A stretch of DNA of 64,000 nucleotides from Laguncularia racemosa (taxonomy: Eukaryota; Streptophyta; Magnoliopsida; Myrtales; Combretaceae). The stretch covers positions 2,418,001 through 2,482,000 of the forward strand of contig JBBMOL010000090.1 of NCBI GenBank assembly GCA_037954665.1. Reading direction: 5' to 3'. The translations under genes and the position numbers were made by a program. Positions 47,330 to 57,324 of the stretch are shown here, piece after piece. Each line of letters starts with the position of its first letter. Within the stretch, counting starts at the first letter, position 1. The notes beneath the pieces were generated by a model that had not been told where the DNA came from, searched no databases, and saw only the letters and a program-made list of their open reading frames with translations.

Positions 47330-47679
47330 AGGCACGGCCGTGTATGAGACCGTGTACTATGCGTGCCGCGTGCCCAGAAGCATACACGGCTTAGAGGTAC
47401 GGCCGTGTATGAAACCGTGTACTATGCGTGTATTTTATTATTTCTTTCCACGTGTACGCTTAGATTTTCCCCTTTTAGATATTTTATGGGGATATATAAA
47501 TACTCTTTTGTTAGATAGATTAGGGTACGTTTTATTATCATATTGGAATATACTTTGAGAGAGAGTTTTCTCCAATTTCCGGGTTGTGCGCAACCAAATT
47601 TACATCAAAGATCGTTTTTTTGTTGTGTGAAACCAATCCAATCTCGGATTTGTTTCGTTACGCTTTCCGCGCTGCTTCA
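47062..47679 (+). repeat. 3' LTR of Gypsy-2
   Basis: 618 bp, matching 41827-42463, with four 65-bp subrepeats from 47189 and a TATATAAATA box at about 47493-47502. It ends CTGCTTCA and is followed by the TAATG duplication. Confidence 0.97.
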
Positions 47680-47684
47680 TAATG

Positions 47685-49480
47685 GATATGTGATTTATTT
47701 TTTTTTTCTTTTATGAATGACTCAATTCAACCTCCATAGAATTGCATGTAAAGGATACTAGCCTAAAGGTGTCTACCACCTTTCTTATTAGATGTAAACT
47801 TGGATGGAATTATGAGAATAGAAAAAAATAAATAAATTAGAGGAGTCATGCTTGTAGTCTAAGTGTCTACTCGGTGTGATGGCCGGCATTTGAGTGGGAT
47901 GACTAGGAATATTCTTGGTCACGTTTTAAATTTAGCTTTCGAATGAAATGTTTCGTACCTACCTCAGTAGCTCTACTGTGATACTTCAAAATACAAAATA
48001 CTTCCATAAACACATCACTTCCATCCCGCACTTCATTACACAATACCATAACAACAACTTAACACAACAACATTCACATGTACATAATTACACTACGAGC
48101 AAAGTAAACATACATTGTAATAAATTATAAAGTATCTCACTCATATTGATCTTTTAGCTTCAAAAGTCAAAATAAGCTTCGAAAAGTTGCTTAAATTCCC
48201 ATCTTTCACCTAGTAATATATAAATAACAAACTTAAAACTAGTTCTAATAGTTAAACACTAAATTTAGAATAAAAATTAAGTCTATGATTTTTTTTTAAA
48301 TTGGTGTAAATTTAATCCAAATTTGGAGTTTGAAATTTATCTAGCAAGTGTGGTCTTGATGTAAAGTATCCCTTCCAAGGATCATAATGATGCTTATGGC
48401 TTTTGATTTAGAGCTAATATGAGAAAGTTATGGATTTTTAAAGTTTAGGGGGGCAAAGTTTCATTTAGTTACAGGAAAGGAAGAAAAGAAAAAGAGAAAG
48501 GAAGAAAGAAGAAAAAAGAAAAAAAAAAAAAGAAAGGATGGTGGGGGCTCGCCTGCCGAGGAAAATAAAAACGTAGAGAGAGAGAATGACTTTGGGGAAA
48601 AAAAAGTATATATATGAGGTAGAAAATATTTATTTATGGTTTGATTAATATAAATATAAATATTTTATTAAATTGTTTAAATTATGATATTTTTATATAA
48701 ATATATATATATATATTAATAAATATCTTAAATATAAATATATAATTAAAAATTCTATTTAACTATCATAAACTTAAAATTTTAATTCTTGTTTCCTATT
48801 TGTTATAATTACTCAACGGATCCTATTTCTTTTTTACTTTTTTATTGTAAAGTCCATTATTATTTGTTATAATATTTTCGTTATACTTAAATTATTAAAG
48901 TAGTGTTAATATATTATAAATATGTGTCATTAATTTTTCCAAAACTTTTCTTCAATAATAAATTTACTTATAAAAGTTTAGTAGTTTGAAATGTGTTAGA
49001 ATTAAAGTTTCATATTGATAATCATATTATTATATCATAATTTTACATATATTTATTTTATTCTATAGTCACTTTCAATTATCGTTAAGATTCTTATGGT
49101 ATCTTTTTAATTTTATGATCATATTAGTCATACTTATATTTCATGTATATACTTAGGCTAAATATTGGATTATTATTTGTGTACTTGTTTAACTTATATT
49201 TGTAGGTTCTGAAATTTATTAAACTTATTGATTTATTTATTTTTGTAGGGTTTTTTTTTCTTGATATTAATATATTAAAATAACTTAATTTTCATTGTTA
49301 ATTCTCTTAAAATTTTAGAATCACGAAAACATTAGTATTATTTCCCTAACTTATAACTACTTATTGTTCCATTATTCACTTTAGTTTTAGTATAATGTTT
49401 CAAAACTTGTGGGGCATTTCAACTTTTCTTTTTGTGAGTCATATAAAAAGATTGAAACTATAAAACTGAAATGGATGAAG
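47685..49480. other. AT-rich DNA, possibly the far half of dispersed repeat copy B
   Basis: No gene. A CAACA/ACAAT-rich tract (about 48000-48140) and a purine tract of GAAAGGAAG words (48475-48540) followed by GGTGGGGGCTCG echo the order seen between 6650 and 9850. The rest is AT-rich. Confidence 0.4.
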
Positions 49481-50729
49481 TCACTTAAGAGTATCTTTTT
49501 GTGCTATTGAGAACCATATCTCACAAGAAGAGAAATGTGTAATGTATAAAGTGCATATAGCAAAACTTGATATGGAAGATTGTATAGTGTGGCCTTTTAG
49601 TAAAAATGGGGAATATTCAGCAAGTTCAGGATATTTAAGGATATGTACTAATAAAACTGACTCAAAACGAAACAGAGCATCAACTTCTTGTGGCATTAAT
49701 AGTAAAATTTGGACCATTATTTGGAATCTAAATGTTATGCCAAAAATTAAGCATTCATTTGGAGATCTTGCACAAACTCTTTAGCTAGCAATGCAAATCT
49801 GTTTAAAAGGAAATGTCGTGGTAATTTGCTCTGTTTAATATGTAATGAAAGTGAATCATGTTTTTCTGAATTGTCCATGGACCCATCTAGTTTGGTTTGG
49901 ATTATTTGGCTGTCATCTTAACTTCTCTAATTTGCACAGATTTGAGGAATGGTTCCTTTCTATAGCTAACCTATGTTTGTCGATTGGAGAAGAAGGAAAG
50001 AAAAGATTGGCTCTTGTTGCTCTCACATTATGGTTTTTATGGAAGGGAAGAAATGAAATGATCTTCAATGATGTTCCACCTAATCCTCACCAAACCCTAC
50101 AATTAATGCAGAAGGCAGCACAGGAATGGTTTTCTACTGGAGAAGCAACACAACAAACAAGAACAAACATGGCGCAACAACAGGATCTCAGTCCACACAA
50201 GTTAATGTTTGATCAAAGAAACTCAACCTTTGTTGAGACAGATAGAATGAGTGACGGGGAAAGGACAAGTCTTCGTTGTTCCATTCCAAATGCAGTTCAA
50301 AATTGGCTTATTCCTAGTAGATTGATGATTCAGCTACAACAAAGGAATGCTAACCATAATCACGTGTGTAACTTGTATAGAGGATGTACAAACAGAATAG
50401 AAAGATGGAGCCCTCCTCAGTTTGGTGTAATTAAAGTTAACTTTGATGCTGCTTTTAATGCCTTAAGGAAAACTGCCAGCCTTGGTTTTTTAGTGTTGAA
50501 TAGTGAAGGTGCTTTCATAGATGCTGAAGCTTCTCATATTCAATGTACTGACATTGTTGAAGCTGAAGCCCTCTCCCTCTTGGAAGCAGTGAAATTTGCT
50601 AGGAACGAAAGATGGAATAGAGTGGAGTTTGAAACTGATTCACAATTAGTTTATAAAAGTTTTTTAGATTCTTCTTCTAAAATATCAAGTAATCATAATT
50701 TTTTTTATTCACTTAGTGTGATCGTTTAG
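49481..50729 (+). pseudogene. LINE 3'-end remnant: RT zinc-binding region plus RNase H domain
   Basis: The reading is open at 49542-49784 (DMEDCIVWPFSKNGEYSAS, then WNLNVMPKIKHSF), the typical region after the RT domain of plant L1-type LINEs. A frame break near 49785-49844 leads to 49845-50729. The second frame starts in the zinc-binding stretch (CNESES just upstream, then NHVFLNCPWTHLVWFG), passes WFLWKGRNEMIF, and continues into a plant-type RNase H (VKVN-like IKVNFDAAFN, EAEALSLLEAV, FETDSQLVY). The RT and endonuclease are absent and the RNase H is cut short. It could be a domesticated RNase H-like gene, but the frame break and missing end favour a 5'-truncated LINE copy. Confidence 0.75.
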
Positions 50730-51025
50730 ATTATAATAATTTTTTTAACAATCAATTGTAAATAAAAATTTGATAATCCGTTTAGAATTTTTTCTACATA
50801 TCCTCTAATTTTTTTTTAACAATTTAAGCTGGCAAGAAAATAAAAATGAGATATAACATTGAATAAACCAATATATTCTTATAACATATTTTAACAATTT
50901 AATCAATTGAAAATAAAATTTTGATAATCCCCTAAAGCAGTTGATCTCTTACTCAGTTGGGCCAAACCAACATTAATTTGGTTTGATGTTAAAAAATTAC
51001 CCATTATTACTATTATATATTAAAA

Positions 51026-51268
51026 GAAAAAAATATAAATTTAATTCTCAATCTTTATTATCTTTTCTATTTTAATCCTAAATATTTAATTTATTTTATT
51101 TTAATTCTTAACATCTACAAAAGTTTATAAATAAGTCTATCGTTAATTTATCGTTTATACATATAAAAACTTATTTACAAATATTAAAAACTCAAATATA
51201 AAAAATTAAATATTTAATATTAAAATAAAAAAATAACAAATATCAAAAATTAAATTTATACTTTTTTC
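51026..51268. mobile_element. Foldback element C (MITE) with 10-bp target duplication
   Basis: At 243 bp it is almost entirely one hairpin. GAAAAAAATATAAATTTAAT on the left pairs with AAATTTATACTTTTTTC on the right, and the arms stay complementary almost to the centre near 51146. The flanking duplication TATATTAAAA lies at 51016-51025 and 51269-51278. A 9-11-bp duplication is characteristic of Mutator-like elements. Its ends resemble those of elements A and B. Confidence 0.85.
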
Positions 51269-51278
51269 TATATTAAAA

Positions 51279-51979
51279 TATATAATTGGTACCTACAAAC
51301 CTGGTGTAGCTCGGTCTCATTTCCGCAGCTTGCATGCCCAGCACTTGCGCTTCCAACTTTCTCTTAACCTCTCCTCAGCTTGCACCTGTCCTTGTCATAA
51401 ATGCACGCATTCCAACATGTGTCCTCCCAAAATGCCAAAAAGATTATATTATCCTTTTATCTCCAAACCAGCCAGGACGTTTTGGCATCTTCAACATAAA
51501 CCCTGGAGCCCAAGAACTAGCTATTACATTAGTATGGTACAATAACATCTTCAGCATTGCTCATGGAATTCTTTTTATCGTAATAGCAACATTAAGGCAG
51601 TCTCATACTCAGGTAATATGATAATTTATAAAACCATTAGGTATGTGTTTTTATGTTTTATATTAAGTTCCTTGCCTTTTAATTTTTCTGACATTTATGC
51701 ATACGCTCTAGTATATAATGTCAAGTAATAAATGTCAAGCTTTGTCATTTGGGTGCTTTGGAAATGCGTAAAAACGTGTATGAGCTAAAGGATGAAGACG
51801 GAGAAATTTTGGTCGTTTAATTCTTTAACAGCAGGTTTCAGGAGTCCAGGCTGCATTATCTGGGCTCTAGATTACTGCTTTTACTGTTCCCTGTGATTGG
51901 AAACGATAATGCTTGAAATACACACGAATGGATGTAAGAAAAACATTAGCTACGTCTAGGCTACGACGTGCCGACGGTA
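51279..51979. other. Flank of the copia insertion; no supported gene
   Basis: A 95-codon plus-strand frame (51334-51621) contains a hydrophobic stretch (FSIAHGILFIVIATL) followed by a splice-like GTAATA, but no homology is recognised. It could be a 5' exon of the fragmented locus at 57.3 kb, or chance. Confidence 0.35.
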
Positions 51980-51984
51980 CTTTC

Positions 51985-52248
51985 TGTAAAGTTAGGAAGA
52001 TAATTCTTGTTTTTCCTTGATTATTTTTCTGTTGTTGTACATATATATACATGTTGATTTTGTTGTATTACAAATCTATTGTTTTGATCTGAGTTAATCC
52101 TAATTCCTTAGCTGTTATTGGTCCTGATCTATTTGTTGTTGCTGAAGTTAATCTTGATTGCTGCTGCTGCTGTTGGTGATCCGAATTTTGTGCTGCTGCA
52201 GATGTGTGTTGTTGAGTTGTTGGATTTGCTGGTTGGTGATGTTTATCA
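51985..52248 (-). repeat. 3' LTR of the copia element
   Basis: On the plus strand it runs TGTAAAGTTAGG...GATGTTTATCA. Gag-pol's stop codon (52068-52070) lies inside it. Confidence 0.97.
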
Positions 52249-55200
52249 TGCCCCCGCAAGATGGACGGTGGTACAGTAAGTCCAATCTTGGTGATGAGGC
52301 GTTGAAATTGAGAACGAGGAAGTGGTTTTGTGAGTGCATTAGCTAATTGATCAGATGACGAAATATGGGAGATACGAAGAAGATCCTGTTGAACTTGTTC
52401 ACGGATGAAGTGATAATCAAGAGCAACATGTTTCATTCGTGTGTGGAAGATAGGATTGGAGCAAAGATTCATCGCCCCAACATTGTCACAGTAGATTACC
52501 GGAGGGAGGTGATGAGAAAAACTTAGTTCTTGAAGTAACGAGGAGAGCCACCGTAGTTCAGCTGCTGTAGAGGCAACTGCTCTGTATTCTACTTCAGTGG
52601 ACGAGCGGGCAACAGTGCGTTGTTTCTTGGAGCTCCATGAGATGGGATTGCTGCCGAGGTAGACAATGTAAGCACTAGTTGATGTATAGTCATCTTTGTC
52701 ACCAGCCCAGTCAGCATCGGAGAAGGCATGAAGATGCTGAGCGGGCGATTTGCGAAGAGAAATGCCATGAGTTGTGGTGCCCCGAAGATACCTGAGGAGG
52801 CGTTTTGCAGCTTGCCAGTGTGTAGTAGTCGGTTGGTGCATGAACTGGGATAGTTTGTTGACGGTATAGGCAATGTCTGGGCGAGTGAGGGAGAGATATT
52901 GTAGGCTTCTGACCACATGCCGAAATTCCTTTGGATCTGTTAGAGGCGAGCCATCACGGAGAATTAATGGAGGAGAAACCGCAAGTGGTGTAGTGACCGG
53001 TTTTGCAGTAGTCATGTTTGTCCGAAGAAGAAGATCTTCAATATATTTCCGTTGATTGAGAAACAGGCCAGTGGTGGTCGGTAGGACTTCAACACCAAGA
53101 AAGTAATGGAGGAATCCCATGTCTTTGATGGAGAATCGAGCAGCCAAAGATTGTATGCAGTTGTGGACAACAGAGGTGGGAGTTCCAGTAATGATGATGT
53201 CGTCAACATAAACAAGGAGAAAGAGAGATGTGGTGGGTGATCGAAGGATGAACAGTGAGGAATCTGCTAGAGAGTTGCGAAAGCCAGAGTGAAGTAAGTG
53301 TTGACGGAGTTCATGGTACCAAGCACGGGGAGCTTGTTTAAGACCGTAGATTGCTTTACGGAGTTTGCACACATGGTGAGGACGATCAGGATCAATGAAG
53401 CCAGGAGGTTGGGCCATATAGACTTCATCGTTGAGAGTACCTTGGAGAAAGGCATTGTTGACGTCAAGTTGATGAAGTGGCCAGGCATGGGTTACTGCTA
53501 AGCTGAGGATGAGTCGGGCGGTGACAGGCTTGATTACTGGACTGAAGGTTTTAGTGTAGTCCACCCCAGGGCGTTGGTGGAATCCTTTGGCAACGAGGCG
53601 AGCTTTGTACCTGTCAAGCGAACCGTTAGGAAGAAATTTGGTTCGAAAAATCCACTTACAACCAATGATATTGTGATGAGGGTGGGGTGCTGTGAGTTCC
53701 CACGTGCCATTGCGGATGAGGGCATTAAATTCATCAGACATAGCCGCCCGCCAATTGGAGTCCTTGAGCGCCTGAGTGATGGTGCGAGGTTCTGTGAATG
53801 AGGAAGGAGGTGGAGCTGTGGCAAGAAGATTGAGTTTGTGAATTGGTTTGTGAATGTTATGTTTGGAGCGGGTGATAATGGTGCGAGTAGGAGCAGGTGT
53901 GGGGGAGTTGACAGTGGGCGTGTTGCCTGTGGGAGGGGGAAGAGCAATAGTGGGTGGGGATGGAGAGTGAGGAGGTGACGGTGGAAGAATAGGAAGATGA
54001 AGTGAGCACCAGTCTGTAGGCGTCAAGGGAGTGGTGTTGAGAGAGGGAGATTTTTGAAAGGGAAAGACTAATTCAACAAAACGAACATGACGTGAGACAT
54101 AGAGTCGACCAGTTGGAGTATGAAGACAGAGGTATGCATTTTGGGTGGAGGAATATCCCACAAACACGCATGGCAGGGAGCGAGGTTCAAGCTTGTGTTT
54201 GGTGTAGGGACGTAGCCAAGGATAGCATAGGCAACCGAAGCTACGGAGCTTTGTATAGTTGGGTGTGGTTGCAAAGAGTTGGAAGGCCGGGGAGAGGTGG
54301 TGGAGTGTTGGAGTGGGGAGGCGATTGATGAGGTAGACAGCCGTGAGGAAGGCATAAGGCCAGTAGGTGAGAGGCATGGAGGTGTGGGAGAGGAGTGTAA
54401 GGCCGGTTTCGACAATGTGACGATGACGACGTTCAGAGTATCCATTATGTTCAGGTGTATGGGGAGGAGTGGTGAGATGAGTGATGCCGTGAGTGGCCAA
54501 GTAAGGAGCAAGTGCTTGGTATTCACCACCATTGTCCGAGTAGAGAGTCTTAATGGTACGAGTGAAGCGATTTTCAACCAGAGTCTTGAACCGTATGAAG
54601 ACAGGGAGAACGTCGGATTTGCGCTTAAGAGGAAAAAGCCAGACGTATTTGGTGAAATGATCAACGAAGATTACATAATATTTGAAGTTGTTGACTGACG
54701 TAATGGGGGATGTCCATACATCTGTAAAGAGAATTTCGAGAGGAGAAGACGAGGTTAATGTTGATGCATTGAAAGGCAACTTATGACTTTTATTACAATG
54801 ACAAGAAGTACAAGTAAATGAAGATTGCTCTAATCTAGATGCAGCTAAATTCCGAGTGTGAAGGAGATGCTTGAGGATGGGCAGAGAGGGATGTCCAAGA
54901 CGGTGATGCCAAGTGTGAAGAGAGGTAGCAGTGCTGGAGAAGGCCAGTAGTGGTGGAGATGTGGGGGGCCAAATATAGATCCCATCCTTAGTGCGACCTT
55001 GGAGGAGAATGGTGCCTGTGCGGAGATCCTTCACATAGAACGAGGAAGGTAAGAATTCAATGGAGGCGTGATTGGATTTGCAAAATTGAGAGACAGAAAT
55101 GAGATTGCGATGCATGGATGGAACACACAGAACATTGTTTAATGTAAAGGAGTGAGATGAAGAGGGTAGAGAAATGGAACCGGTATGAGTGATGGGCAGT

Positions 55201-56345
55201 CCGGAGCCGTCACCAATGATGATTTCATCCGTGCCGTCATAGGGACTGTGGATAGCGAGGTTGTTGAGATCAGTGGTGACATGGTGAGTGGCGCCACTGT
55301 CCAACAGCCAGGAAGGAGGGACAGATGAGGATGCTGCGGTGTTGGCCTGCGTCTGCGGTGATGAGGGCTGCTGCGAATGAGGTTGCAATGATGGATATGA
55401 CTGTGTGGACAGGGTGAAGGGGGTGGGAGGTCTTGCATGGGGGTGTTGTTGGTGAAATAGCGGACAATGAGCAACTACATGCCCGTGTTGTCGACACCAT
55501 TGGCAACGGCCAAGAAAAGGGCGTGGGGGGCGAGGTGTGGCGGTGGGAAACGAGCGAGTAGTAATGGAAGGTGGAGACTGGGAGGGAGGAGCTGTGGGAA
55601 ACGATCGAGGTAGGCGTTGGCGATGAGACCAGCGGGTGGGGCGTGCTTGGGAGGTGTGAGCTGAGGCAGGGAGAGTGGAGATTGGGAGGGAGGTGGCGTG
55701 AAGGGCGAGTTCTTTGTTGAGGAGCTTTTCATGTAGTTCTTCAAAGGAGATAGGGGTGTCGCGGCTATTAACTGCATCAATGACCGATTGATAAGACTCC
55801 TCTAGGCCATCAAGGACTTTATCGATGAGGTCTTCATGATCTAAGGGTTTCCCAAGGGCTGCAAGTTCATCTGCACGGATTTTGATTGATTGCATATAGT
55901 CTGTGATCGAGTTGGAGCCTTTGTTGATGTGCTTCAAATTGTCTTTCAGCTGTTTGATGTGTCCACGGGTAGGTTTGGCATAGGTGTTGGCAAGAATTTG
56001 CCATGCTTGGAGAGAGGTGTCAGCTTGAGTGATGAGGGGGACAATGTTGGAGGAGAGGGTGCCCACAAGTGCTCCGAAAAGCAGCTTGTCTTGGCGTTTC
56101 CAGGTGACATATGCTGGGTTTGGTGTGATACTGTCATCTATTATGATAGTGGCCGGTGGTGGTGGGTGAGAGCCATCGATGAACTTGGATAGATCATATT
56201 CTATGAGTATGGCTTCAATTTGGGTTTTCCATGAGAGATAGTTGGAGTTATTAAGTTTGATAGAGTTTTGGATGGTGATCATGATGAGGGGTTGGGTTGG
56301 TTCCATGCTGTTTTGGATGATGGTTGAGGTGTCTTCTGAGGTCAT
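52068..56345 (-). CDS. Copia gag-pol polyprotein (1,425 residues from the first internal ATG)
   Basis: Start chosen at 56343-56345 (MTSEDTS), the first ATG after the primer-binding site; the frame is also open upstream into the 5' LTR. Approximate residues: Gag 1-270 (NNSNYLSWKTQIEAIL); zinc knuckle CQWCRQHGHVVAHC at 281-294; protease LLDSGATHHV, DSG at 349-351; integrase zinc module 480-516, core residues Asp542, Asp604 and Glu638; reverse transcriptase with LVYVDDIIITG, YVDD at 1046-1049; RNase H with SDADWAG near 1209 and YCDN near 1287. All expected catalytic residues are present and no stop or frameshift is seen. It encodes the proteins for reverse transcription and integration of the element. 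The last ~60 residues (Gln-rich) are read from the 3' LTR. Confidence 0.95.
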   Translation of the reverse strand: MTSEDTSTIIQNSMEPTQPLIMITIQNSIKLNNSNYLSWKTQIEAILIEYDLSKFIDGSHPPPPATIIIDDSITPNPAYVTWKRQDKLLFGALVGTLSSNIVPLITQADTSLQAWQILANTYAKPTRGHIKQLKDNLKHINKGSNSITDYMQSIKIRADELAALGKPLDHEDLIDKVLDGLEESYQSVIDAVNSRDTPISFEELHEKLLNKELALHATSLPISTLPASAHTSQARPTRWSHRQRLPRSFPTAPPSQSPPSITTRSFPTATPRPPRPFLGRCQWCRQHGHVVAHCPLFHQQHPHARPPTPFTLSTQSYPSLQPHSQQPSSPQTQANTAASSSVPPSWLLDSGATHHVTTDLNNLAIHSPYDGTDEIIIGDGSGLPITHTGSISLPSSSHSFTLNNVLCVPSMHRNLISVSQFCKSNHASIEFLPSSFYVKDLRTGTILLQGRTKDGIYIWPPTSPPLLAFSSTATSLHTWHHRLGHPSLPILKHLLHTRNLAASRLEQSSFTCTSCHCNKSHKLPFNASTLTSSSPLEILFTDVWTSPITSVNNFKYYVIFVDHFTKYVWLFPLKRKSDVLPVFIRFKTLVENRFTRTIKTLYSDNGGEYQALAPYLATHGITHLTTPPHTPEHNGYSERRHRHIVETGLTLLSHTSMPLTYWPYAFLTAVYLINRLPTPTLHHLSPAFQLFATTPNYTKLRSFGCLCYPWLRPYTKHKLEPRSLPCVFVGYSSTQNAYLCLHTPTGRLYVSRHVRFVELVFPFQKSPSLNTTPLTPTDWCSLHLPILPPSPPHSPSPPTIALPPPTGNTPTVNSPTPAPTRTIITRSKHNIHKPIHKLNLLATAPPPSSFTEPRTITQALKDSNWRAAMSDEFNALIRNGTWELTAPHPHHNIIGCKWIFRTKFLPNGSLDRYKARLVAKGFHQRPGVDYTKTFSPVIKPVTARLILSLAVTHAWPLHQLDVNNAFLQGTLNDEVYMAQPPGFIDPDRPHHVCKLRKAIYGLKQAPRAWYHELRQHLLHSGFRNSLADSSLFILRSPTTSLFLLVYVDDIIITGTPTSVVHNCIQSLAARFSIKDMGFLHYFLGVEVLPTTTGLFLNQRKYIEDLLLRTNMTTAKPVTTPLAVSPPLILRDGSPLTDPKEFRHVVRSLQYLSLTRPDIAYTVNKLSQFMHQPTTTHWQAAKRLLRYLRGTTTHGISLRKSPAQHLHAFSDADWAGDKDDYTSTSAYIVYLGSNPISWSSKKQRTVARSSTEVEYRAVASTAAELRWLSSLLQELSFSHHLPPVIYCDNVGAMNLCSNPIFHTRMKHVALDYHFIREQVQQDLLRISHISSSDQLANALTKPLPRSQFQRLITKIGLTVPPSILRGHDKHHQPANPTTQQHTSAAAQNSDHQQQQQQSRLTSATTNRSGPITAKELGLTQIKTIDL
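52249..52257 (-). other. Polypurine tract of the copia element
   Basis: The minus strand reads GCGGGGGCA directly before the 3' LTR. This is a G-rich plus-strand primer as expected. Confidence 0.75.
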
Positions 56346-56400
56346 GATTGTGAGGTTGATTGTAGAGGGTTTTGGTTTGATCTTTAGGTGCTGTGGAGAG

Positions 56401-56412
56401 GCTCTGATACCA
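56401..56412 (-). other. Primer-binding site of the copia element
   Basis: The minus strand reads TGGTATCAGAGC immediately after the 5' LTR end, a perfect match to the initiator tRNA-Met 3' end. Confidence 0.95.
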
Positions 56413-56676
56413 TGTAAAGTTAGGAAGATAATTCTTGTTTTTCCTTGATTATTTTTCTGTTGTTGTACATATATATACATGTTGATTTTGTTGTGTTACA
56501 AATCTATTGTTTTGATCTGAGTTAATCCTAATTCCTTAGCTGTTATTGGTCCTGATCTATTTGTTGTTGCTGAAGTTAATCTTGATTGCTGCTGCTGCTG
56601 TTGGTGATCCGAATTTTGTGCTGCTGCAGATGTGTGTTGTTGAGTTGTTGGATTTGCTGGTTGGTGATGTTTATCA
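56413..56676 (-). repeat. 5' LTR of the copia element
   Basis: 264 bp, identical to the 3' LTR except for one base. A minus-strand TATATATA-type box lies near 56469-56476 and is the probable promoter element. Confidence 0.97.
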
Positions 56677-56681
56677 CTTTC

Positions 56682-57323
56682 AGGGCAGTCTCTTTCGGGG
56701 CTCTCCTGAAGGACCTGGTCACTTGAGAAAAATGGGAACAGGATAGTGCAAGCTTGGTTTCGCAGCAGATGTGCCATCTTTAGCGGTCTGTTCATGTTAG
56801 TATTATTTTGGTAACGGTGTGAAACTGGACGTTTGGCTAAATAACATAACCAAAAAAATAAATGACAAATACATATATTGGATAAACAACTGAAAAACAG
56901 ATTACATATTTACCTTGCAAATTCTTCTAGAGTTTCTGGCTGGATTTTAATATCAAATCGCTGTTAAGCTGCAATAAAGTCACCATGATATGCAGACCGT
57001 ATTTTATAAAAATTTGCCCAAGAGCTCTTTTAAATAAGATTGTTGCCAAATGGTAAAAGTTTGTGCTCTGGAATCAGATTTAAAGATTTGCGAAGATATC
57101 ATGCTTTTGCATGATTAGAGACCAGTTAGTTGAACAGAGGTCTCTTTCCATTTGAGGTGGACAACTGTTCGTGTTTGTTGACGCAAGTCAAGTTGATTGA
57201 AGAGAGGTGCATTCTTATCGAGGTTACACGACATGATTTAGAACACTATACAGTTGAAAAGAGACACTTCACCAATTATGCCTTGATTTTTTGCAAATAA
57301 TTCTACTTTCATGTTCTTCACAG
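56682..57323. other. Sequence between copia insertion and the acidic-repeat locus
   Basis: The sequence right of the insertion (56677-56740) is GC-richer and could be exon, but no frame is convincing. The remainder looks intron-like and ends in a pyrimidine-rich ATGTTCTTCACAG acceptor at 57323. Confidence 0.4.
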
Positions 57324-57324
57324 G

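Larger units (their letters stand above)
41827..47679 (+). mobile_element. Gypsy-2: full-length Ty3/gypsy LTR retrotransposon
   Basis: LTRs 41827-42463 (637 bp) and 47062-47679 (618 bp) start TGATGCGGAC and end in TCA. The target duplication is TAATG (41822-41826 and 47680-47684). A primer-binding site and polypurine tract are present. The LTRs are closely similar; the length gap is mainly a 19-20 bp absence near 47120. Domain order is Gag with CCHC knuckle, protease, RT, RNase H, integrase. It is the same family as Gypsy-1 by protein sequence, identical polypurine tract and LTR subrepeats. Only point-mutation stops disable it. Confidence 0.97.
51985..56676 (-). mobile_element. Young, apparently intact Ty1/copia retrotransposon
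   Basis: This is a 4,692-bp element on the minus strand. Its 264-bp LTRs (51985-52248 and 56413-56676) differ, by eye, at a single position (A at 52070 versus G in the other copy). The target duplication is CTTTC (51980-51984 and 56677-56681). A perfect initiator-Met primer-binding site, a purine tract and a single uninterrupted gag-pol frame are present. Domain order Gag, protease, integrase, RT, RNase H defines Ty1/copia. Short LTRs, ~4.7 kb length and a single ORF fit the Ale/Retrofit-like group, though I cannot confirm the lineage. Near-identical LTRs mean a very recent insertion. Confidence 0.97.

Noticed and set aside
51334..51621. First exon of a membrane-protein gene left of the copia insertion
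   Set aside because: Only a hydrophobic stretch and a weak donor support it; no homology and no way to join it to the 57.3-kb blocks with confidence.
56496..56795. 99-codon minus-strand frame spanning the left flank and copia LTR
   Set aside because: It is a chance fusion of flanking DNA with LTR sequence that is open in this frame anyway.
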